Below are positions 1-10,145 of a stretch of 64,000 bases of DNA, piece after piece. Below the pieces are notes generated by a model. It had not been told where the DNA came from. It saw only the letters and a program-made list of their open reading frames with translations, and searched no databases. Every line of letters starts with the position of its first letter. Position 1 is the stretch's first letter. Source of the stretch: Fragilariopsis cylindrus CCMP1102 (taxonomy: Eukaryota > Bacillariophyta > Bacillariophyceae > Bacillariales > Bacillariaceae); the NCBI GenBank assembly GCA_900095095.1, contig FMBT01000517.1, forward strand, positions 1-64,000, read 5' to 3'. Made by a program: the position numbers and the translations under genes.

Positions 1-1
1 T

Positions 2-211
2 ACAGAAGGTATGAAACCAGTGATCGCAAAAGTGATTATTCAAGCTCTTCATCAACGAGTACCACACGGAAGATTCCTGAAGTTGTCGCTACCATCAAAG
101 CGCTGGACTGTGGTTTCGAATGAGGAAGCCATTGATAAGACGATACGCGCGCTGCATGATCCTTCAAGTCAAGAAGCTCATCAACATGGTATAACAAAAG
201 ACTCGCCGTGA
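2..211 (+). CDS. DUF6824-domain protein, C-terminal part (5' end outside window)
   Basis: The reading frame is open from the left edge and its first ~55 residues match the end of the DUF6824 domain: a K-x-x-I-A-x-x-I-I basic helix, then G-R-F-L-K-L, a Trp-containing strand (R-W-T-V-V-S) and a closing helix A-I-D-K-T-I-R-A-L. The same pattern occurs in the complete DUF6824 domain encoded at 52.3-52.6 kb (G-C-R-F-L, I-W-V-E-V, A-R-D-K-V), which makes the call firmer. DUF6824 is common in diatoms and other stramenopiles; its function is not established, and nucleic-acid binding is only a guess. The frame stops at 209-211, but another frame (open from 195) continues through an acidic linker into HA repeats, so this and the next feature may be one gene separated by an indel or splice that I cannot place. 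Confidence 0.6.
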   Translation, partial: TEGMKPVIAKVIIQALHQRVPHGRFLKLSLPSKRWTVVSNEEAIDKTIRALHDPSSQEAHQHGITKDSP

Positions 212-1436
212 TGATGACGGTGGTGATGATCGTGATGCAACAGATAAGAATATCCTTCATTTGTCGAAAAAGAGATGCGTTCGCGATGTAACATCATCTT
301 TAAAGGAAACGGAGTTTGGGGATAGCAAGAACAATGATCAAACTGCCGAAAGTTATTCCGCTACCGCTAACGCCGCATCATCGCATATGGCTCTATATAC
401 TGCCTCGTCTGCAATGACTCGTGCGAAAGAAAGATCATGCGCCTTGAGTAATGTTAGTATATCGAAACGATACCCCCAAAGGCAAGGCGACAAAACAAAT
501 TATACGTTTGAAGAAAGATTGGCGCAGCTTGCTGATTACAAGGAGAAGACTGGCGACTGTAATGTTCCTTCTTCCTATAAAGGAACAACAATCTTGGTAT
601 GTGGGTCTCCCACCAGAGACAACAATACAAGCTCCATAAACAGAATAAATCGAGCTCGAAAATGAAAGAGCGATTTGTGCATTGGAAAAGCTTGGTTTTG
701 ATTTGAATCGAGATTGAGGGATACTTTTAATGAAAGATTGGCGCAGCTTGCTGATTACAAGGAGAAGACTGGCGACTGCAATGTTCCTTTTTCCTTTAAA
801 GGACACAACAATCTTGGTATGTGGGTATACAACCAGAGACAACAATACAAGCTCCATAAACAGAATAAATCGAGCTCGAAAATGAAAGAGCGATTTTGTG
901 CATTGGAAAAGCTTGATTTTAATTTTGAATGGAAGTTGAATCATGGTTTCAAGGAAAGATTAGCGCAGCTTGTTGATTACAAGGAGAAGACTGGCGACTG
1001 CAATGTTCCTTCTTCCTTTAAAGGACACAAAAATCTTGGTCGGTGGGTTGCCCACGAGAGACAACAATACAAGCTCTATAAAGAGAATAAACCGAACTCG
1101 ATGACGAAAGAGCGGATTTGTGAACTGGAAAAAATTAATTTTGGATGTCGGAAAACAACGAATTCACGACCATGGCTTTCATTACTAGCGCAAAAGGAGA
1201 ACGACGACAATAAGGTCGTATTAGTAAATCCTTCCTTTCCTACTTTAGTAGTTCCTCCAGCCGAAACCGTCAGGAGTAACAACGACATTGACGAAAAAGA
1301 CGACGACGGCAATATTTACCGTACAGAAGAAGATACTCGCGACGATAATAGTGAAAAAGATAGTGGTAGCGGTGGTTGGCGTGATCTTAGTGACGATTAC
1401 TACGGAAGCGATGATGACAATTGTTTGGTGTTTTAA
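195..1436 (+). pseudogene. Helicase-associated (HA) repeat protein, first repeat frame-damaged
   Basis: Three near-identical tandem units start with an E-R-L-A-Q-L motif near 513, 732 and 954. Each has the HA-domain pattern: L-x-D-Y-K-E-K-T-G-D-C-N-V-P, then L-G-x-W-V-x-x-x-R-Q-Q-Y-K-L, then K-E-R-x-C-x-L-E-K. HA domains are strongly expanded in diatoms and are thought to bind nucleic acid. Units 2 and 3 are 222 bp (74 codons) apart and fully open; units 1 and 2 are 219 bp apart. Unit 1 lacks three single bases relative to unit 2 (one in the G-H-N-N-L stretch, two in T runs), which destroys its frame. The part from 717 to the stop at 1434-1436 is intact and ends in an acidic D/E/S tail. A worn partial unit may precede unit 1 near 410-450. 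Whether this is a decaying gene or base-call loss is open. Confidence 0.65.
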
Positions 1437-1801
1437 AGACCAAAAAAACGAACGAATCCAATCGTCATAACTGCTGTTATGTTGAGTTGAGCGAGTCGCG
1501 CACAAAACAGTAGATATAACTACAATGACTTTCGACTGCAACATGATTTGAACACCAAAAGAAATGGAGCTAGTGAATTTTTTTACTTCACATAGGTATG
1601 GACACCGAAGGAGAATTGTCAGTACTAGTCATATCCTAGGCATCACAAAAAAGAAGACAATTGCATAACAGAAATAATTATTGTTACAATTTAAATTTTA
1701 TAATTGGTTAGTTAGTTAGTTAGTTAGTTAGTTAGTAAGTTAATCATATTGAATTGAAAATGATTTTAAAACGACACTGGAGCAAGGTTTTTTCAGTTCA
1801 T
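1437..1801. other. Intergenic, convergent 3' ends, TTAG microsatellite
   Basis: AT-rich spacer between two convergent genes. A perfect TTAG tetranucleotide run lies at about 1706-1737. No ORF or RNA gene is recognisable. It probably holds the 3' UTRs of both neighbours. Confidence 0.5.
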
Positions 1802-4111
1802 CTATCTATTCTGTCCTTGACGAAACCGTCGACCTACACTGTCTTGACTACTCCCTCCATTACCATTGCCGGAAGAGGAGGGTCTCCTGTCACGAGAATC
1901 TCTGCCGCCGCCGCCGCCACGACCGCCACCTCGACCGCCGCCACCTCGACCACCGCCACGACCGCCGCCTCTTCCACCACCACCATCACCTGGTCCAATG
2001 TTTAAGCCAGGAACTCCTTTCAAACCCATTTTTGACACGGTGGATTTCTGAAGTTGAGGAGGTTCATGGAATCCTGACGACATAGCAAAGCTGTTCGCAA
2101 TCTGAACAAGTGTTGATGAATTACCCATTCTCATTCGTTTCATTTGACCCTTGTAGTAACCGAGGAAGGCGGCGTATGCGGCAGCAGCACTCTTCGATAA
2201 AGTTCCATCTCCACCTCGAACACGTCGTTTTACTTCCTGTACGATCATATCTGATTCTTCTGATAATGTTTCTTGTAAAATTCTTGTTTGTAATTCATCA
2301 TTAACGGGAATATTAACACCCTTTAATTCCTTAATGAACATTGATTCCCAGTCTTGTAATACTAACCAACCCTTTCCTTTCATTCCTCCACGTCCTGTCC
2401 GCCCTAACCGATGTATGTACTGATCACGACTTTCTGGCATACCAAATTGTATAACATGTGAAACATTCGGATAATCGACACCCCGTGCGGAAACATCACT
2501 GGTAAACAAAACACCCGTTTTCGCTTGACGAAATTCGTCACTAACACGATTACGATACCCTTGTGTTTTCTTCGAATGGAGCTCCCATGATTTGATTTTG
2601 ATTTTTTTCGCTGTGTTAGTGTCAGTATAATCGTTATTATTATCGATGACAGAAACACCGCGAGTAATCTCCTGGAAGATTTCAGCGTAGAATTGAACAA
2701 GTCTTGCTGTTGGGAAGAATACAACAATCTTAGGAGGGATCGCAGCATCATCGCTGTAATGAGATTCAACAGCGTATTGGACCGTATCAATGACGGAACT
2801 TACCACATCTGTTCCTTTAGGAAGAACAAAATGTGTTTGTGTAACACTATCATTGGTATGAGTCGCTGCATCACCATCCTTGACACAATCAACTTCAACG
2901 TAATCTGGTTTCATATGCTGTCTCATGATTTTCTTTAAATCAGCTGGTATCGTTGCTGAAAATAGTAAAGTTTGTCGCTGTTTGGATGATGGTAAAAAGT
3001 CCAATATACGTTCAATATCATTCCTAAATCCCATATCTAATAAACGATCAGTTTCATCTAATACAACTAGATTTGTTTTTGACATAATATGTTTTCCAAA
3101 TGAGACCATATTATTACCGCTCTTAATTTTAGTTGTTTTCATATGATCAAGGAGCCGTCCCGGTGTGGCTACTATCACAGTTGGTAATCCATTCCGTGCT
3201 GATAATCGATTGATATCAGATTTTACATTGGTACCACCAAACATAACTTGTACTGATGCACCTTTATGATGTTTCAATAATTGACTTGCTTGTTCGCCAA
3301 TTTGGGATGCTAATTCGCGTGTCGGTGATACAACCAGCATACCAACCGTATTTGGATCATTGATGTTATTTTCACGTATTAATCGTTCTATTGCAGGTAA
3401 TAAAAATGCAACAGTTTTTCCGGTACCCGTCCGTGCTCGTCCTAATACATCACCCCCGTTAGCAGCAGCTAAAAAAGTTCTAGATTGGATTTCTGTCATA
3501 TGTGTTAATCCCATTTCTGTGACAGCTTGTACCGATAATGGATCCAAGTTCATTTGTGTGTCATCAAATCGAATATCAGTTGCAAATGTTTGTTTTTCGG
3601 GCGCTTCGGTGCTAAATGATCTGCGGCTGCCGGAAACATTATTACTATTGCTGCTCATACGCGTAGTAGTAGGAGCAGGTTTTTTGCTTATCATGTTCTT
3701 ATTTTTATCAGAAGAAGCACCGGAAAGCAACCAATCGAGGTATTCATCTTTTTCCGACATATTATTACCAGCAGTTTTACCGGCGAGGAGTCGTTCAGTC
3801 AAAACAACCTTCAATTCATTAGGTGGTGTTTTCATTTTGTTAGATAGTTTCGAAAATTCTTTCACGGGATCTAATCCATTTATACGTTCTTTTGTTGCTT
3901 GAGAATACGACGACGATATGCTACTACTACCAGCAAATAACGACGACGATGATATTCTACTATTGGTTTGACGACAAGCAGTCGAGAACGCAACAGTTCT
4001 TCTTGTTGCAGTAGTGAACGCTGACGATCTACTAATGAATGCGGCCATCATGATTGTTGTCGTTGCCGTCGTTGACAATAATATTACAAGTATCGAAAGC
4101 AGTCGGCTCAT
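1802..4111 (-). CDS. DEAD-box ATP-dependent RNA helicase, probably organellar
   Basis: 769 aa, intact from an ATG at 4109-4111. All SF2 DEAD-box motifs are in order: Q motif with F upstream of residue 190 and E-I-Q-S near 207-210, motif I A-R-T-G-T-G-K-T (226-233), Ia P-T-R-E-L-A (263-268), Ib T-P-G-R (316-319), II D-E-T-D (352-355, a variant of D-E-A-D), III S-A-T (385-387), V S-A-R-G-V-D (541-546) and VI H-R-L-G-R-T-G-R (567-574). The C-terminus is a Gly/Arg-rich RGG-like tail (about 705-745), typical of RNA binding. The spacing and the D-R-L-L-D-M-G-F after motif II resemble the Mss116/plant RH25-RH31 group. The N-terminus has a hydrophobic segment, then S-S-A-F-T, which fits a signal peptide with ASAFAP-type plastid targeting; mitochondria cannot be excluded. 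The likely role is RNA unwinding in organelle intron splicing or ribosome assembly, inferred from the family. Confidence 0.93.
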   Translation of the reverse strand: MSRLLSILVILLSTTATTTIMMAAFISRSSAFTTATRRTVAFSTACRQTNSRISSSSLFAGSSSISSSYSQATKERINGLDPVKEFSKLSNKMKTPPNELKVVLTERLLAGKTAGNNMSEKDEYLDWLLSGASSDKNKNMISKKPAPTTTRMSSNSNNVSGSRRSFSTEAPEKQTFATDIRFDDTQMNLDPLSVQAVTEMGLTHMTEIQSRTFLAAANGGDVLGRARTGTGKTVAFLLPAIERLIRENNINDPNTVGMLVVSPTRELASQIGEQASQLLKHHKGASVQVMFGGTNVKSDINRLSARNGLPTVIVATPGRLLDHMKTTKIKSGNNMVSFGKHIMSKTNLVVLDETDRLLDMGFRNDIERILDFLPSSKQRQTLLFSATIPADLKKIMRQHMKPDYVEVDCVKDGDAATHTNDSVTQTHFVLPKGTDVVSSVIDTVQYAVESHYSDDAAIPPKIVVFFPTARLVQFYAEIFQEITRGVSVIDNNNDYTDTNTAKKIKIKSWELHSKKTQGYRNRVSDEFRQAKTGVLFTSDVSARGVDYPNVSHVIQFGMPESRDQYIHRLGRTGRGGMKGKGWLVLQDWESMFIKELKGVNIPVNDELQTRILQETLSEESDMIVQEVKRRVRGGDGTLSKSAAAAYAAFLGYYKGQMKRMRMGNSSTLVQIANSFAMSSGFHEPPQLQKSTVSKMGLKGVPGLNIGPGDGGGGRGGGRGGGRGGGGRGGGRGGGGGRDSRDRRPSSSGNGNGGSSQDSVGRRFRQGQNR

Positions 4112-5222
4112 CCTATCTTATCCGCTTTGTGAGTAGGGGGTGTAGTTGATCTCTGCTACTCTACTACTCTCTACCGCGTACTAACTAGTACAACAAACTT
4201 AAAGGTTTCTTCAGTTTTGTTGGAATACTTGTACGCATTTTCTGTCTAGCGATTATTTCACCTACAGTATTGTCTATGTGCTTTTCTGACTGTTCAAGAT
4301 TGGTAGGCTGTGAGATGCGGGATTGACACATTTATTTATTTTTAAGACTAGAATTGTACGAACAAATGTGACCTAAAACCTATTGTAGGAAGTGTGTTTG
4401 ACTCTGCATGTTGAATTCTCTCGATGCGAACGTCAATAACAATAATGTGGCGGTTTAAGTTTTAACTCCGTGTGTGGTGATAGTTGTGATAAGGAGGACG
4501 ATCAAAATGTTGTCTCTCCCTTTGTCGCCACTGCCATTTTTCGATATCTAAACTACTGTACGACAACAAATAATTTGGTCGGACTAAAAAAATAGACAAA
4601 ACCAAACTCTCCCGCCACGCTATTTAAAAAGAGCGAGGGAATAATAAATGATCGCATATACCGAGGAAGATATTACAAAACTAGAAAAATCCCGTCAGTT
4701 ACAGATATGTTTTATATACAGAGTACATCATCCACATCCTCTACATACCGACCACTAACTATATCGACGAGAGCAATATATATATGAGCTCCTATCGACA
4801 TCGACTCGACTCTTGTTAAAAAAATGCGCCTCACTTGCGTGCGGTTCCAAGGCCTTTCATGTATGATGGGAATTTCCCTTGGATGCCGGAAGGTTGTGTG
4901 GACGATGACGAGAACAACAATGATGTTGTTGGTTGTACGGTCGACAACGATAACGATAACGATAACGATGGTGTGAGTGGTAGCGGACGAACTTTATTAG
5001 CTAAACTACGTCGTCTTGATGTTCATGACGATTCGTGTGAGCTATAATTGGTAAAAGTAGCTCTAAATGTACTACAGTGCTATACTGCACATGATTTTAT
5101 CATCATTACTCCTAAAATATAAATACATAGTAAGCGATGGTATATATAATCTTAATTTCAGATACGTATTAAAATAGTTTGTCAATATTATCATTCATCA
5201 TTACCATCATTCATACGTTATC
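4112..5222. other. Intergenic region upstream of the helicase
   Basis: About 1.1 kb with no recognisable gene. It should carry the helicase promoter at its left end and the 3' UTR of the TMEM222-like gene at its right. A short frame from an ATG at 4859 to 5047 encodes about 62 acidic, Asn/Asp-rich residues; composition alone does not support it as a gene. Confidence 0.4.
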
Positions 5223-5918
5223 TTAAAATAATACTCCAGTAGTAAGTAAAATAAGTAGTAAAATAACTAAGAATGGACCGAATTGTAATAAGAATGACGA
5301 CCAAAGGCTGCCACCGGTGCCACCAGTAACAAATGATCCTTTAAAAAATACCCAAAAACATAATTTTACCATATCCCAATCATGCCGACCTTGATATTCC
5401 ATTATATTTAATGCTCTAGCAACATGACTATGACAATTATCACAACATATATTATGCATCCGTTGTCTGTAAATACCATCAGCTTCTATAATAGATTCAT
5501 CCCATTGTTGAGATCCACCGCCCGGTCCTATTACTGATTGAGAAATGTCCTTTATTTTTATATACCGTGTTGGATAACCAAATGCCATTCGTGGTAATGG
5601 TTTAGTATTATTAGTACCGATATAATAAGGACCTTGAAAATCATGTGCCTGACCTCTACTATCACTTATACCCATATGTCCAATAAATGGTAATAACGCT
5701 GTTATTGGATGTAGAGGTGACCATAGTATACAAAATGATAAATCATTATCATCATCATTATTTGGCTGTTGTTGTTGTTGTTGTGATATTGAATGTAATT
5801 GTTGAACAATGTCTTCGTTATTGTTGGTGCAAGAAGAAGAAGACGACGACGACGACGATGGTGAAGAGACACCGACACCATCGCCATAATTTGACGTTGC
5901 TGTTGCGTCCATCGCCAT
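5223..5918 (-). CDS. TMEM222/RTE1-family membrane protein (DUF778)
   Basis: 231 aa from an ATG at 5916-5918. After a Ser/Gln/Asn-rich N-terminus of about 60 residues comes the conserved family core: C-I-L-W-S-P-L-H-P-I-T, then L-P-F-I-G-H-M-G-I, S-R-G-x-x-x-D-F-x-G-P-Y-Y-I-G, M-A-F-G-x-x-T-R-Y, W-D-E-S-I-x-x-A, R-M-H-N-I-C-C-D-N-C-H-S-H-V-A and W-D-M-V-K-L-C-F. Two hydrophobic segments, one early in the core and one at the C-terminus, fit an integral membrane protein. In plants RTE1 acts at ER/Golgi with the ethylene receptor ETR1; the role of TMEM222 outside plants is not well defined, so only membership is claimed. Family length is usually about 200-250 aa, so it looks complete. Confidence 0.92.
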   Translation of the reverse strand: MAMDATATSNYGDGVGVSSPSSSSSSSSSCTNNNEDIVQQLHSISQQQQQQPNNDDDNDLSFCILWSPLHPITALLPFIGHMGISDSRGQAHDFQGPYYIGTNNTKPLPRMAFGYPTRYIKIKDISQSVIGPGGGSQQWDESIIEADGIYRQRMHNICCDNCHSHVARALNIMEYQGRHDWDMVKLCFWVFFKGSFVTGGTGGSLWSSFLLQFGPFLVILLLILLTTGVLF

Positions 5919-5975
5919 AAGATTTCCTAGACTGTTTTATTTGTGGGGTTTATGTTTATGCTTTTTCGTTACGTG

Positions 5976-6009
<34 letters not shown>

Positions 6010-6763
6010 AACTTGCTGTTGTTTGTTTGGTTAATTATTTTCCCGTTTATACTGTAGCTAAGTTATTGTTAGTCGACTAAACTGCTAGTTGTTGTCATAT
6101 AAAATAATATTATGATGTTCGCAGTCTACTGAACTGTACTGTACTGTACTGCAATGTATGCGCTTATATTTTATGCGCGATTTCAGATTTTAGGCCCAAA
6201 ATAGGCGCCCCTTTCTTGCGCCCGTAGGAGGGGATACCCGGACCTACCAGTCACCTTGCGCCCAAATGGGGGCATATTTTATTTTGACAATGTGGGCCGT
6301 TGTAACGTCACGTAGAAAATAGACGAGTATTCAGACCGTTTTTGCGAATTAGCGAGCATTTACGCGCCTGAAAGTGCCAAAGTATACGAGATTTACAGTA
6401 TGGAGAAAAAAAATTAGAGGTAGGCAGACTCGTTGTATCGGTATTTTACCTAATTAAACCATACTACCCCCCCTCTAAACTCACATCGTTGTTATTTCTC
6501 AGATCACATTTTCTGATGTGTTATCGCTTATTGTAGATGACATATCCTACATCTTCCTTTTTATTATCTATCACTCTACGTGGTTGTTATTGGGGAACAC
6601 CGATTATTCAAGTCGAACAAGAACTTGCATTAGAAGGAATACATCAACAGACCAAATTCACAAATAGAACGAAAGTAGATCGTAGCTAGTGTGGATACTA
6701 TTCACGACCACACAGACGGTAGATACACTAAACAATACAGACAAATATAAATTTATAAACAAA
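5919..6763. other. Divergent intergenic region with TC microsatellite and GC-rich patch
   Basis: Shared upstream region of two divergent genes. It holds a (TC)n run at about 5976-6008 close to the TMEM222-like start, and a GC-rich patch at 6190-6280 with GCGCCC three times, unlike the AT-rich surroundings. No ORF or RNA gene is seen. The next gene's first ATG in good context is at 6764. Confidence 0.45.
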
Positions 6764-8503
6764 ATGGAGATGATGATAAGGAAACGAGGTGGTTTGGTTG
6801 TCGTCGCATTTGTGATGGCGTGTATTGTATTCGCCGTTATATCGGTGACGACTATAACTAGTAACAACAACGTTCCTTCCGATTCGATTGTTGCATCCTT
6901 AAGAGGAGGACGAGAAAGACGCTCTTTGATTCACACTACTACTGATACCAGTACTAATACCGACAAAGACTCTTATTATTTCAAACCCAAATCTATTATC
7001 AGTAGTAGTACAAGAAAATTAGAAGACCAACAGCAGGATGAAGATGATAACGGAGATAATGATGATGAACAAGAAGAAGACAATGACAGCGATGATCAAG
7101 GAGACGAAGAGGAAGAACAGGAAGAGGAAGAAGAAGAACAGCAGGACGATAAAGATCAAAATGAGAATGAAGACAACAATGATGATGCTAGTAATAGTAA
7201 CGGTAGTATGGAATATATCGATAACTTAGTCGCAGATCTTAGAGACCGATTCGAGTCAGACGTAGCTACCATGTGGAATACAAGTCCAGGAGAATGGGAT
7301 GAAGAAATCTGGAAGGATTTTGGTACAGTAGCTGGAATTATTGTTGCTCTACTAGCATTTCTCTGTTTATGCTGTTGTTGTGGTTGTCGTGGTGGTACCG
7401 ATGGAAAAGACCTTAATGCGCTCACTCAAGAGGAAGCAGACGCAAGAAGGAAAAAGAAACGTGGTCATCGTGGTCGATTCTTTCATCGGAATCGGAGTGA
7501 AGATACGGATTGTTCACGTTCAGAACATACCGATTGGTCAAGTCCATTCGTTCTTATTGAGGATGTTGAAAAGGATGATACATTCAAAACACAAGGATCG
7601 AAATCGACAACAGCCATTGGAGGTATTGCTACTAGTCCTGTTTACACAAGAGGTGGTGCTAGTGCTGACGTAGAAGCAGATGGATACGCAACTCTCAGTC
7701 CCTTAAGCAGTAATAGTAAGGCAGAAATACAGTCTCCTGGAAATACCAGTGGCGCACCCTCTGTTCCAGACCTAAACGATGATGCGAGTGGTGCCAACGG
7801 TAAAACACTAAAAAAGAATTCATCTGTACTTCAGGAATCTTCTGGGGGTATCGTCGGTGAAACACTCGACGTATGGAGTGAATTTTTAGGATTTAAGAAA
7901 ACAAAATACAACATCAAAGCTGATGAAATTGATGAAGATAGTGCAATCGAAGAAACAGATGACGAAAGAGAACGAAGAGGTGCCCCCCCGCGTGGCCGTA
8001 GTGCACGTTCGAGCAGAGCAAAATCAAGCTCGAAAAAAGAGATTGTTTTAGCAAATAATAGTGACGAAACGAATACAAGTAAAAAGCTAATGGGTTCCGT
8101 GGGTGGTTCCGTCCACACAGGTAATAATAGCCTGATGACATCCACAGCGGCGAACGTTAATACTGCTACTGCAGCTGCGGCTCCTATTGCTATTACAGTA
8201 TCGACCACCGGTACAGCTGGCGCCGAATCGTTCGGTGGAGAAGCTGCTGACACACCATTACCTGCTACTTCTACAACTAGCAGCATCCACAAAATGACGG
8301 CGGAGACACCGATCATCAGTAATACAAAACCATCTGTAAAGAGTCCGCGCCAGGCGTCTCGCAAAAACTTTCTCAAAACAAAGAACCTGCTTCGAAGTTT
8401 CGGTAGTGGAAATAAGAGCAAAACTTATGATAATAATAAGGAACAATTTTCCAAGGAAGAATCGTTGCTTGGTGAGGACGGAAAGAGTGGTGAGGATATA
8501 TAA
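6764..8503 (+). CDS. Acidic two-segment membrane protein, unknown function
   Basis: 579 aa from the ATG at 6764 (the frame is open further upstream but only with a non-ATG start). The N-terminus is basic followed by a hydrophobic stretch (about residues 10-32), a signal peptide or signal anchor. Next come a luminal region ending in a long Asp/Glu/Gln-rich acidic tract, a short folded-looking segment (I-D-N-L-V-A-D-L-R-D-R-F, then W-N-T-S-P-G-E-W-D-E-E-I-W), a strong transmembrane helix with a Cys cluster at its exit (C-L-C-C-C-C-G-C), and a Ser/Thr-rich tail of ~370 residues with a basic patch. The design (acidic ectodomain, one TM, long disordered tail) suggests a surface or vesicle protein. 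I do not recognise a family; the arrangement is common among diatom-specific proteins. Confidence 0.75.
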   Translation: MEMMIRKRGGLVVVAFVMACIVFAVISVTTITSNNNVPSDSIVASLRGGRERRSLIHTTTDTSTNTDKDSYYFKPKSIISSSTRKLEDQQQDEDDNGDNDDEQEEDNDSDDQGDEEEEQEEEEEEQQDDKDQNENEDNNDDASNSNGSMEYIDNLVADLRDRFESDVATMWNTSPGEWDEEIWKDFGTVAGIIVALLAFLCLCCCCGCRGGTDGKDLNALTQEEADARRKKKRGHRGRFFHRNRSEDTDCSRSEHTDWSSPFVLIEDVEKDDTFKTQGSKSTTAIGGIATSPVYTRGGASADVEADGYATLSPLSSNSKAEIQSPGNTSGAPSVPDLNDDASGANGKTLKKNSSVLQESSGGIVGETLDVWSEFLGFKKTKYNIKADEIDEDSAIEETDDERERRGAPPRGRSARSSRAKSSSKKEIVLANNSDETNTSKKLMGSVGGSVHTGNNSLMTSTAANVNTATAAAAPIAITVSTTGTAGAESFGGEAADTPLPATSTTSSIHKMTAETPIISNTKPSVKSPRQASRKNFLKTKNLLRSFGSGNKSKTYDNNKEQFSKEESLLGEDGKSGEDI

Positions 8504-9245
8504 TTTGTGCAAATTAATGATCCTTGCTTGAAAGGGTTTCTCTCTCGATGTTAGTCACAATTAGATATTAAATTTCTTGTTAAATTATAAATATTTGTAT
8601 CTTTAATAATATAATGAATCATCATAATTGAAAAAGCTAGCTAGGACTGCTTAATAGAAACTACACACTACAACTGCGAAGCGACATTGATCGATAACCC
8701 TACGAAGTCTATATCTCCACTCATATCTTCTCTCTCTCTCCCTATTTCTCTCAAGATCTTGCTAGGAGTGAGTAGCCTTCCTGACTATACATGATAAACA
8801 CTTTGTATCGATTACAGAGAAGCAAGGAGCAAATCTAACAAATAAAATTGTCTATGCTCTATAGTGTGATGGTAGAAAGATAGGGGTTCAAAAAATATAT
8901 AACGAATTATCTATAGCTACCTCTACTACTTGTAGCTAGTTTGAGCTGCAGAGTTTTGCTGGTGAGAACCTTTGGTGGATGGATTCTCTGCACTGTGACA
9001 GTGATGCCCCTTTAGCTTTTGCACAAATAAGGCGCAGAACTAAGGAGGGAAATTTTTCAGACTTGCTGGTCGGGGGAAGTGATACTGCTCATGTAAACTA
9101 TCAGATTAAAGTCATTGATGAGTTTTCTACTTGATACTATTACAGGAAAGAGATAATTATACAACAAATTATAGCGTCTTTTTCATTCATACCAAAATAA
9201 TAATTATTTTTAGGTGTTTCTTTTTTAATATTACAACACTTCACT
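8504..9245. other. Intergenic, convergent 3' ends
   Basis: About 740 bp of AT-rich sequence between two convergent genes. No ORF, repeat array or RNA gene is recognised; a short CT-rich stretch lies near 8726-8750. Confidence 0.4.
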
Positions 9246-10145
9246 TTATTGTTGTTGACTTCCTTCTTGTTTTTCTTCGATGATAGGAAGTTGTTGTCGA
9301 CAAACTGGACATGATGAACTTCGTTCAAACCATTGAAGGATACAATGTGAATGAAACCGATGACCACACGTCGGTAAAGAACACCTTGACGTTGATAGTA
9401 AAGTTTTGTGATTATTGCTACTACTACTATTATCAGTATTGCTACTACTGCTGCTGCTGCTCAAGTCACAATAATCGTGGTCACTATTTTTATTGTTCTC
9501 TTTCGACAACACCGTTCCATCCTTTCTCGTTGTTGTTATTGTTGTGATTGAAGAATTCCCGTCATCTTCTTGACAGGAGCAACAAATCGCACAGTAGAAG
9601 TTGTTATCGACTTCGTCATTACTTTTATACATATTATCTTCGTCTGCGTGCTCGTGTTTGACGATAGTCATGGGAATATGAACCAGTTGTTCAAGTTCCT
9701 TCACTGATGCAGCTGAGCTTCTTGATCCCGATCCTGAACCTAATCCTGTTGCTATCGACGATGATGATGCTAACGAATCATCAGGATGATAATACAAGAC
9801 GTTGTCATTGTCACTAGTATCGCTATCGCTATTACTATCATTCAAATCAAAAGACCAAAATAAGTAAGATAAATCAGGACCACGGATCGTTCGATCATCA
9901 CTGCTGCGAATCTCTCGTTGGTGTTGTTGCTGTTGTTCATATATGGAACTAGAAGGCCTTCTTTTTCTTCTTCTTCTCGTTCTAGTTATCTCTCGAATTC
10001 CTCCTATTATTCTTCGTTGTTGTTGTTGCTGTTCTCGTCCTCTTTCCTGAATAGTATTACTACTACAACTATTTCTGTTTCTTCTATTTCTTTTTAAATT
10101 GTCTAGGTAATAATGTCTCAACAACAACATCGAAAAGAACGTCAT
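9246..10145 (-). CDS. RING-H2 finger protein, putative E3 ubiquitin ligase
   Basis: 299 aa from an ATG at 10143-10145. The C-terminal third holds a C3H2C3 RING: C-A-I-C as the first pair, then C-S-L-P-T-C-G-H-R-F-H-S-H-C, I-L-Q-W-F, and C-P-V-C-R, typical of E3 ligases that bind ubiquitin-loaded E2. Between the first Cys pair and the third ligand lies a Ser/Asn/Thr-rich insert of about 70 residues, far longer than loop 1 of ordinary RING-H2 domains. The N-terminal half is Arg- and Gln-rich and mostly low complexity. There is no clear transmembrane helix apart from a weak hydrophobic start. Zinc ligands look complete, so the domain could be functional despite the long loop; the substrate is unknown. 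Confidence 0.87.
   Translation of the reverse strand: MTFFSMLLLRHYYLDNLKRNRRNRNSCSSNTIQERGREQQQQQRRIIGGIREITRTRRRRKRRPSSSIYEQQQQHQREIRSSDDRTIRGPDLSYLFWSFDLNDSNSDSDTSDNDNVLYYHPDDSLASSSSIATGLGSGSGSRSSAASVKELEQLVHIPMTIVKHEHADEDNMYKSNDEVDNNFYCAICCSCQEDDGNSSITTITTTRKDGTVLSKENNKNSDHDYCDLSSSSSSSNTDNSSSSNNHKTLLSTSRCSLPTCGHRFHSHCILQWFERSSSCPVCRQQLPIIEEKQEGSQQQ

Noticed and set aside
3360-3902. 180-codon plus-strand frame within the DEAD-box helicase
   Set aside because: Antisense shadow of conserved helicase motifs; no independent support.
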